Positions 7,558 through 11,803 of a stretch of DNA of 11,803 nucleotides are shown here, one piece after another; the first letter of the stretch is position 1; each line of letters opens with the position of its first letter. Below the pieces are notes generated by a model, which ran no database searches, was not told the DNA's origin, and saw nothing but the letters and a program-made list of their open reading frames with translations. The stretch is from assembly GCA_038322995.1 (NCBI GenBank), contig JBBQGM010000111.1, positions 1 to 11,803 of the forward strand, read 5' to 3'. This DNA comes from QHXQ01 sp038322995 (lineage in GTDB: Bacteria > Acidobacteriota > Blastocatellia > Pyrinomonadales > Pyrinomonadaceae). The position numbers were made by a program, and so were the translations under genes.

Positions 7558-8844
7558 TTGCACTCGAACACCTTTCTCGTCATTGCTATCATCGCCATCG
7601 CCGCGCAGAGTCTCTTGCTGTTCCTCGCGTTGTTCGAGCCGGGTCTCGATTACAAGATCGCCGCCGAACCCGACGCCGCGCTCGATTCCGACGAGTTTCA
7701 ACGCCACCTCGAAGCGTTGACCGACGCGCGCGTCACGCGCCGCAATCGCATCGAGGTCTGCACCAACGGCGAGAATTATTACGCAGCCGAACTGGCCGCC
7801 CTGCGGGCCGCCCGCGCCAGCATCAATATCGAAGCCTATATTTTTCAGCGCGGCAAAGTGGCCGATGAATTCGTCAGCGTGTTGACCGAGCGGGCGCGGG
7901 CGGGCGTGCAGGTCAATCTCGTGCTCGACGCTATCGGCAGTTTCGCGTCGTGGGACAGTTACTTCAAAGCGTTGCGCGCGGCCGGCGGGCGTGTCGCGTG
8001 GTACAACCCGTTGCGCTGGTACACGCTGCCGCGCATCAACAATCGCACGCACCGCGAGCTATTCGTGATCGACGGGCGCATCGGCTTCGTCGGCGGCGCG
8101 GGCGTGGCGGATCATTGGCGCGACCCGCGCAAAGATAATCCGCGCTGGCGCGACACGATGTTCCGCGTCGAAGGCGAGGCGGTCGCCAACCTGCAAGCCA
8201 CCTTTGCCGAGAACTGGCTCGAAGCTTCCGGCGAAATCCTGACCGGGCGCGAATACTTCCCCGCGCTCGCACTGGCTGAAGGCGTGGACGTGCCCGCGCT
8301 CGTCGTCAACAGTTCGCCCTCGCTCGGTCGCTCCACCCGCGCCCGCATCCTCTTCCAGATGCTCCTCGCCGCCGCCCGCGAGCGCATTCAGATCACCACG
8401 CCCTACTTCCTGCCGGACAAGAGCGTGCGCGCCGAACTGGTGCGCGCCATCAAGGAGCGTAATGTCCGCGTCGAGATCATCGTGCCCGGCAAAAAGAGCG
8501 ACCACGCGCTAACGCGCAATTCCAGCCGCCGCCTGTTCGGCGACCTCTTGCGCGCGGGCGCGCGGATACACGAGTACGAGCCGGCCATGATCCACGCGAA
8601 GACGCTCGTGGTAGATGGCCGTTGGAGCGTCGTCGGCTCAACCAACATGGACAACCGCTCGTTCGGTTTGAACGACGAGATCAACCTCGCCGTCTGCGAC
8701 GAAGAGTTAGCCGCGCGCATCGCCGCGGATTTCCAACACGACCTCGCCCAGAGCCGCCTTGTCACTTATGAAGCATGGCAACATCGCTCCATCTTCGAGC
8801 GCGCCCACGAACTGCTGGGCTGGCTCTTGGAGCGGCAGCAGTAA
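7558..8844 (+). CDS. Membrane-anchored phospholipase D-family protein (cardiolipin synthase-like), 428 aa
   Basis: Member of the PLD superfamily, most like bacterial cardiolipin synthases, which transfer phosphatidyl groups between lipids at the membrane. One N-terminal transmembrane segment (about 5-25) is followed by two PLD domains. The second HKD motif is intact: H346, K348, D353, then GSTNMDNRSFGLNDE. The first is H165-R166-E167 with D172, so the conserved Lys is replaced by Glu (codon GAG at 8056-8058). The flanking GG-G pattern and nucleophile His are kept. A TTG start is used because no in-frame ATG or GTG lies between the M1 stop and the TTG, and the next in-frame Met falls far inside the protein. 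I see no good Shine-Dalgarno, so the exact start is uncertain; a rare ATT at 7516 is the alternative. The EEP hydrolase gene follows. Family sure, reaction inferred, and the HKD change could alter or limit activity. Confidence 0.87.
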   Translation: MHSNTFLVIAIIAIAAQSLLLFLALFEPGLDYKIAAEPDAALDSDEFQRHLEALTDARVTRRNRIEVCTNGENYYAAELAALRAARASINIEAYIFQRGKVADEFVSVLTERARAGVQVNLVLDAIGSFASWDSYFKALRAAGGRVAWYNPLRWYTLPRINNRTHRELFVIDGRIGFVGGAGVADHWRDPRKDNPRWRDTMFRVEGEAVANLQATFAENWLEASGEILTGREYFPALALAEGVDVPALVVNSSPSLGRSTRARILFQMLLAAARERIQITTPYFLPDKSVRAELVRAIKERNVRVEIIVPGKKSDHALTRNSSRRLFGDLLRAGARIHEYEPAMIHAKTLVVDGRWSVVGSTNMDNRSFGLNDEINLAVCDEELAARIAADFQHDLAQSRLVTYEAWQHRSIFERAHELLGWLLERQQ

Positions 8845-8846
8845 AA

Positions 8847-8930
8847 AGAGGTTAGAGGTTAGAGGTTAGAGGTCAGTAGCAGAGCAAACACTTATCCCTA
8901 ACTTCTGACCTCCGACCTTTTAGCCTCTGC
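8847..8930. repeat. Heptanucleotide repeats forming an imperfect palindrome
   Basis: The left arm (8847-8876) is the heptad AGAGGTT, three full tandem copies followed by AGAGGTCAG. The right arm (8898-8930) is a degenerate reverse complement of the same repeat (CTAACTT, CTGACCTCC, GACCTTTTAGCCTCT). The two can fold into a stem of about 30 bp with scattered mismatches and G-U pairs around a 21-base loop, followed by TTTT (8931-8934). It fills nearly the whole gap between the PLD and EEP genes, so it could act as a terminator, an mRNA stabiliser or a dispersed repeat element. The purine/pyrimidine strand bias is striking compared with the surrounding GC-rich code. Confidence 0.8.
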
Positions 8931-8934
8931 TTTT

Positions 8935-9669
8935 ATGTTTCGCGTCGTGACTTACAACGTGCATAAGTGTCGCGGGCTGGACAGGCGTGTGCGGCCCGGC
9001 CGGATCGCGGCCGTGCTGCGTGCGTTGGCGGCGGACATCATCGCGTTGCAGGAGGTGTTGAGCGTGGGCGGCGGGGCGCGCGAGTTGGAGCAGGCGCGCT
9101 TCCTCGCGGACGAGTTGGGCTATCACTATCGCGTGGGCGAGAACCGGCGACTGCGCGGCGGTGTATACGGCAACGTGGTGTTGAGCCGCCAGCCACCGGC
9201 GGCCACGCACAACTACGACCTCACGTGGCGCGGGCGTGAGCGGCGCGGCTGTCTGCGCGTGGACTTCGCGGCGGACGCGGCGCGCGGGCAACCGGCGCTC
9301 CACGTCTTCAACGTGCATCTCGGCACGGCCTTCATCGAGCGCCGACATCAGGGCCGCCGACTGCTGAGCGACGAAATTCTACGTGAGCGGAAACAGACGG
9401 GCGCACGGATCGTGCTTGGCGATTTCAACGAGTGGACGCGCGGCCTGGCGTCGCGGCTGCTCAGTGAACATTTCGCGAGCGCGGATCTGCGCACGCACCT
9501 TCAGCGCACGCGCACCTACCCGTGGGCACTGCCGCTCGTCCATCTTGACCACATCTACCATGATCCGACGCTCGAACTCACGCGCCTCACGCTCGACAAA
9601 AGCACGACGGCCCTTGTCGCCTCCGATCATTTGCCGCTCGTCGCGGATTTTAAGAGTAAGGGTGAATGA
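8935..9669 (+). CDS. Endonuclease/exonuclease/phosphatase (EEP) family hydrolase, 244 aa
   Basis: Metal-dependent phosphodiesterase of the DNase I-like EEP superfamily, which includes exonuclease III, sphingomyelinases and inositol phosphatases. Core motifs are in order: TYNVH with N8, LQE with metal-binding E40, NVHLG (126-130), GDFN with D163 and N165, LDHIY with D205, and SDH with D231-H232 near the C-terminus. All expected catalytic residues are present and the length is normal for a minimal EEP domain. No signal peptide or membrane segment is seen, so it is probably cytoplasmic. The ATG starts right at the beginning of the conserved fold, with no Shine-Dalgarno; the heptad palindrome comes immediately before it. 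The arrangement with a PLD/cardiolipin synthase-like gene resembles E. coli ybhP next to clsB (ybhO), which hints at lipid phosphodiester chemistry, but a nuclease role cannot be excluded. Confidence 0.9.
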   Translation: MFRVVTYNVHKCRGLDRRVRPGRIAAVLRALAADIIALQEVLSVGGGARELEQARFLADELGYHYRVGENRRLRGGVYGNVVLSRQPPAATHNYDLTWRGRERRGCLRVDFAADAARGQPALHVFNVHLGTAFIERRHQGRRLLSDEILRERKQTGARIVLGDFNEWTRGLASRLLSEHFASADLRTHLQRTRTYPWALPLVHLDHIYHDPTLELTRLTLDKSTTALVASDHLPLVADFKSKGE

Positions 9670-9694
9670 TGCAGGGTGCAGGGCCGGGCAACGG

Positions 9695-9925
9695 CTACGA
9701 TTTCACTTGTTTGCGCCGCGGCGGGCGTTTTAGCGCGGGCGGTTTGCTTGGCGCGGGCTTGTGCTTGAGCCGGTGCGCGGCTTCGTCGGTGATGATGGAG
9801 AGGCCGAAGATTTTGTCGCGGCGCAACTGCGCGATGAGTTGCGCCGCCGCCGGATAGCTAAGGCGCGACGCCTCGCAACCGCGCTCGCTCAGCACAGACC
9901 AACGGGCTTCGTTGAGTTCGCTCAT
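9695..9925 (-). CDS. Small basic-tailed protein, 76 aa, unknown function
   Basis: A short protein starting MSELNEARWSVLSERG. The ATG at 9925 is preferred because a GGAAAG (9938-9933) lies 7 bases upstream and the sequence from here looks structured. The frame is open to 10030, but the extra 35 residues are low-complexity Ala/Gly. The first ~50 residues resemble a compact alpha/beta domain with a Cys in RGCEAS, a Tyr-Pro-Ala-Ala helix and an IITDEAAHRL segment. The last ~25 residues are rich in Lys, Arg and Pro and could bind nucleic acid. I vaguely recall similar hypothetical proteins in Acidobacteriota but have no name for the family. It is convergent with the EEP gene (26 bp between stops) and divergent from the UBP-finger gene. 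A gene on this strand is likely but not certain. Confidence 0.6.
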   Translation of the reverse strand: MSELNEARWSVLSERGCEASRLSYPAAAQLIAQLRRDKIFGLSIITDEAAHRLKHKPAPSKPPALKRPPRRKQVKS

Positions 9926-10104
9926 CGCTACGCTTTCCACAAGATATTGGGGCCAATCGTGGCTGCGAGTGTAACGGATGCCCGCGCCGGCCGCCAAACG
10001 AGCCGGCCCCGCAGTTAACGCGCCGGCCAAGCTGCCCGCTTGCGCGCCGGATCGCGCGGCCTTATCTTGCGACGTAAATTATTTCAGCAGCGAGGTACAC
10101 CCCG

Positions 10105-10368
10105 ATGGCCGCCATCCCGCAGGCAGACTGCCCGCACATCAACGCAATCAGCCCCCCGCCCGCGCCCGCCGCTTCCGCCTGTGCCGAATGCGGTGCGGCG
10201 AGTCCGACGCGCCTCTGCTTAACTTGCGGCCACGTCGGCTGCTGCGACTCGACGCGCGGGCACGCGACCGCGCACGCACGCGCGAACGATCATCCCGTTA
10301 TCCGCGCGCTGCCGGTCTCCGCCAGTTCGTTTACGTGGTGCTACGAGTGCAACGCATATTTGCGTTGA
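10105..10368 (+). CDS. UBP-type zinc-finger protein, 87 aa
   Basis: A stand-alone zf-UBP domain. The ligands follow the family order: C9-x-H11, C26-x2-C29, C38-x2-C41, a GHVGC core with C46 (and C47), then H53, H57 and H63 in a GHATAH...HPVI pattern, which would hold up to three zinc ions. In eukaryotic deubiquitinases this finger grips the C-terminal Gly-Gly of ubiquitin. Bacterial versions are common as single domains and their ligand is not established. The ATG has GAGGT (10092-10096) 8 bases upstream. The domain ends at a Tyr-Cys-Tyr-Glu-Cys stretch just before the stop, so nothing is missing. It probably leads an operon with mscL 57 bp downstream. No membrane segment is seen, so it is likely cytoplasmic. 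Confidence 0.85.
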   Translation: MAAIPQADCPHINAISPPPAPAASACAECGAASPTRLCLTCGHVGCCDSTRGHATAHARANDHPVIRALPVSASSFTWCYECNAYLR

Positions 10369-10370
10369 GG

Positions 10371-10412
10371 GTGGGTTCGCGCGTCGCCCTGCGGGCAGCG
10401 GCGCGAACCCAC
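10371..10412 (+). repeat. 12-bp perfect inverted repeat abutting the mscL ribosome binding site
   Basis: GTGGGTTCGCGC (10371-10382) pairs perfectly with GCGCGAACCCAC (10401-10412). Inside the 18-base loop, GCCC (10386-10389) can pair with GGGC (10393-10396). The 3' arm ends one base before GGAG (10413-10416), the mscL Shine-Dalgarno. No T-tract follows, so it is not a classic terminator. It could be a dispersed palindromic repeat, an mRNA-processing site, or a structure that tunes mscL translation. Confidence 0.75.
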
Positions 10413-10425
10413 GGAGTAATGGCAA

Positions 10426-10872
10426 ATGTTCAAAGAGTTCAGCGAGTTCATCAAGCGCGGCAACGTGATCGATCTGGCCGTCGCCGTGATCATCGGCGCG
10501 GCGTTCGGCAAGATCGTCACCACGCTCGTGGATGGCATCATCATGCCGCCCATCGGGCTGCTCCTGGGCAAAGTTGATTTTGCCAGTTTGTTCTACCCGC
10601 TCGACACCGCGCAGGGCGTGCCCGCCTCGCTCGCCGACGCGAAAGCGAAAGGCATCCCCGTTATTGCCTACGGTCAGTTCATCAACGACATCATCAACTT
10701 CCTGATCATCGCCTTCGTCGTCTTCCTGATCGTGCGCCAGGTCAACCGCATGAAGAGCAAGCAGACGGCCGCTGCGGGGCCGACGACGCAGGATTGTCCG
10801 CATTGTCTCTCGACCATCCCGCTCAAAGCCACACGCTGCGCCCAATGCTGCGCGGAGTTGTCAGCGGCGTGA
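10426..10872 (+). CDS. mscL: Large-conductance mechanosensitive channel with C-terminal zinc ribbon
   Basis: Homopentameric inner-membrane channel that opens under membrane tension to release solutes during osmotic downshock. The N-terminus FKEFSEFIKRGNVIDLAVAV is diagnostic, leading into TM1 (about 14-40). A periplasmic loop (about 45-80) and TM2 (about 83-106, INFLIIAFVVFLIV) follow. The usual MscL ends in a cytoplasmic helical bundle with a LLTEIRDLL-type motif. Here residues 123-142 instead carry C124-x2-C127 and C138-x2-C141 (plus C142), a zinc ribbon, giving 148 aa against a usual ~136. I recall such tails in other bacterial MscL proteins, so it is a subfamily trait more than damage. 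The start has GGAG (10413-10416) 9 bases upstream. An out-of-frame ATG at 10419 is not used. The LD-carboxypeptidase gene starts 31 bp downstream, probably in the same operon. Confidence 0.94.
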   Translation: MFKEFSEFIKRGNVIDLAVAVIIGAAFGKIVTTLVDGIIMPPIGLLLGKVDFASLFYPLDTAQGVPASLADAKAKGIPVIAYGQFINDIINFLIIAFVVFLIVRQVNRMKSKQTAAAGPTTQDCPHCLSTIPLKATRCAQCCAELSAA

Positions 10873-10903
10873 AGCACATGACCCACGAAAGCGGGACAAA
10901 AGC

Positions 10904-11803
10904 ATGAGACGCAGAAACTTTTTGCAGACGCTCACAGCGACGGGCCTCGCGCTGCCGCTCGCGCGCGCAAGGGCGACGGGCGCGCAAGGGGACGCGAATA
11001 AACTAATCCGCCCGAAAGTTTTGCGCGCGGGCGACATGGTCGGCGTTATCGCGCCGGGCACGGCCGTGCCCGACCCGGAGCGGCTCGCGCTGGTCGAGCC
11101 GACGCTCAAACATTTCGGTCTGCGCGCGAAGCTGGGCCGCTACGTGGGGCAAGGCTCCGGCCACGTCAGTCGTTCAATCAATGAACGTTTAGACGATCTG
11201 CACGCGATGTTCCGCGACCCGGAAGTACAAGCCGTCTTTTGCATCCGCGGCGGCTACGGCTCAATGCAGTTGCTTGATGGGATTGACTATGATCTCATTC
11301 GCCAACACCCGAAAGTGTTCATCGGCTACAGCGACATCACGGCGCTCCATCTCGCCATCAACGCCCGCGCCGGTCTTGTCACTTTCCACGGCCCCATCGT
11401 GCTCTCGTCTTTCACCGACTACACGCAACAGAGTTTTCGTCAGGCTCTCTTCGATACCAAGCCCGCAGGCAAACTAACCAATCCGCCGGAGCACAATCAA
11501 CTTCGCCCCGCGCACCCGCTGCGCACGATTCGCGCGGGCACGGCCACGGGCCCGCTCGTCGGCGGCAACCTCTCGCTCGTCACCGCGCTCATGGGCACGC
11601 CCTACGAGATCGAGACGCGCGGGCGCATCCTCTTCCTCGAAGACACCGGCGAAGAACCCTACCGCATCGACCGCATGCTCACGCAACTGCGCCTCGCCGG
11701 CAAACTTGAACAAGCCGCCGGCATCGTCTTCGGCGAATGCAACGACTGCGGCCCGCGCGATTATCAACCCTCGTTCGCGTGGGACTCGTCGCTCGGCGAA
11801 GTC
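10904..11803 (+). CDS. LD-carboxypeptidase, peptidase family S66 (3' end outside window)
   Basis: Serine peptidase of the LdcA type, which removes the terminal D-Ala from murein tetrapeptides in peptidoglycan recycling or remodelling. The N-terminus RRRNFLQ followed by a hydrophobic stretch and a small-residue region matches a twin-arginine (Tat) signal, so this copy is probably exported folded, unlike cytoplasmic E. coli LdcA. The fold starts near LRAGDMVGVIAPG. The nucleophile is S143 in IGYSDIT, and the catalytic Glu is E246 in FLEDTGEEPYRID. Their spacing of 103 matches the 102 of Pseudomonas aeruginosa LdcA. The third residue, His, should fall near position 314; the window ends at residue 300, so it cannot be checked. 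There is no strong Shine-Dalgarno, only GGGA about 7 bases upstream. A 9-codon reading frame (10878-10907) ends in an ATGA overlap with this start. The gene is 31 bp after mscL. Confidence 0.9.
   Translation, partial: MRRRNFLQTLTATGLALPLARARATGAQGDANKLIRPKVLRAGDMVGVIAPGTAVPDPERLALVEPTLKHFGLRAKLGRYVGQGSGHVSRSINERLDDLHAMFRDPEVQAVFCIRGGYGSMQLLDGIDYDLIRQHPKVFIGYSDITALHLAINARAGLVTFHGPIVLSSFTDYTQQSFRQALFDTKPAGKLTNPPEHNQLRPAHPLRTIRAGTATGPLVGGNLSLVTALMGTPYEIETRGRILFLEDTGEEPYRIDRMLTQLRLAGKLEQAAGIVFGECNDCGPRDYQPSFAWDSSLGEV

Noticed and set aside
7549..8505. Antisense frames over the PLD gene
   Set aside because: They mirror the HKD domains and carry no motif of their own.
8847..8930. CRISPR-like array
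   Set aside because: The unit is only 7 bases with no spacers; it is a tandem and inverted repeat.
9985..10035. Repeated GCGCCGGCC words in the divergent region before the UBP gene
   Set aside because: Short GC-rich words are expected by chance at this base composition, and the copies are not arranged regularly.
10371..10412. Intrinsic terminator between the UBP gene and mscL
   Set aside because: Strong stem but no T-tract after it on the plus strand, and it is followed at once by a ribosome binding site.
9978..10577. 199-codon plus-strand frame spanning the UBP gene and the start of mscL
   Set aside because: It crosses two well-supported genes in another frame and is Arg-rich without a domain.
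1..11803. Defence island, biosynthetic cluster or mobile element
   Set aside because: No transposase, integrase, nuclease-ATPase pairs, carrier proteins or terminal repeats were seen; the genes are ordinary envelope and housekeeping types.

Overview
The window is GC-rich, bacterial and densely coded. It contains ten protein genes, with no RNA gene, mobile element, CRISPR array or clear prophage signal. The gene types suggest Acidobacteriota, possibly near Blastocatellia: a very long secreted M14 peptidase, a PrcB-domain lipoprotein, a PLD gene beside an EEP gene, an MscL with a zinc-ribbon tail, and small cysteine-knuckle proteins. That placement is recalled from family resemblance, not tested. 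All genes look intact except the last, which runs off the right edge. The first ~130 bases are homopolymer-rich and look like an unreliable contig end.

Layout, left to right. (1) Minus strand: a 59-aa zinc-knuckle protein (3401-3222) is followed 47 bp later by a 1013-aa secreted M14-family metallopeptidase (3174-133), probably as one operon. (2) Plus strand, divergent from that operon: a PrcB-domain lipoprotein (3662-4645) ends in a strong intrinsic terminator (4674-4716). (3) A secreted 888-aa M1 aminopeptidase (4782-7448) follows, ending at a hairpin (7493-7537). (4) A membrane-anchored PLD/cardiolipin-synthase-like protein (7558-8844) is separated by a palindrome of heptanucleotide repeats from an EEP-family hydrolase (8935-9669). 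(5) A small basic-tailed protein of unknown function lies convergently on the minus strand (9925-9695). (6) Plus strand: a UBP-type zinc-finger protein (10105-10368), then MscL with a C-terminal zinc ribbon (10426-10872), then a Tat-exported LD-carboxypeptidase of family S66 (10904 to beyond 11803). A 12-bp-stem hairpin sits between the UBP gene and mscL and abuts the mscL ribosome binding site.

How the genes fit together: most products act at or outside the cytoplasmic membrane. Two secreted metallopeptidases would digest external peptides, the LD-carboxypeptidase trims murein peptides, the PLD protein probably makes or remodels phospholipid, and MscL is the osmotic safety valve. The PLD-EEP pairing resembles the Escherichia coli ybhP-clsB neighbourhood. 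I see no convincing evidence of a new multi-gene system. The best leads are single points: a Lys-to-Glu change in the first HKD motif of the PLD protein, the heptad palindrome, the hairpin touching the mscL ribosome binding site, the zinc-ribbon MscL, and a bacterial UBP finger in an organism not expected to have ubiquitin.
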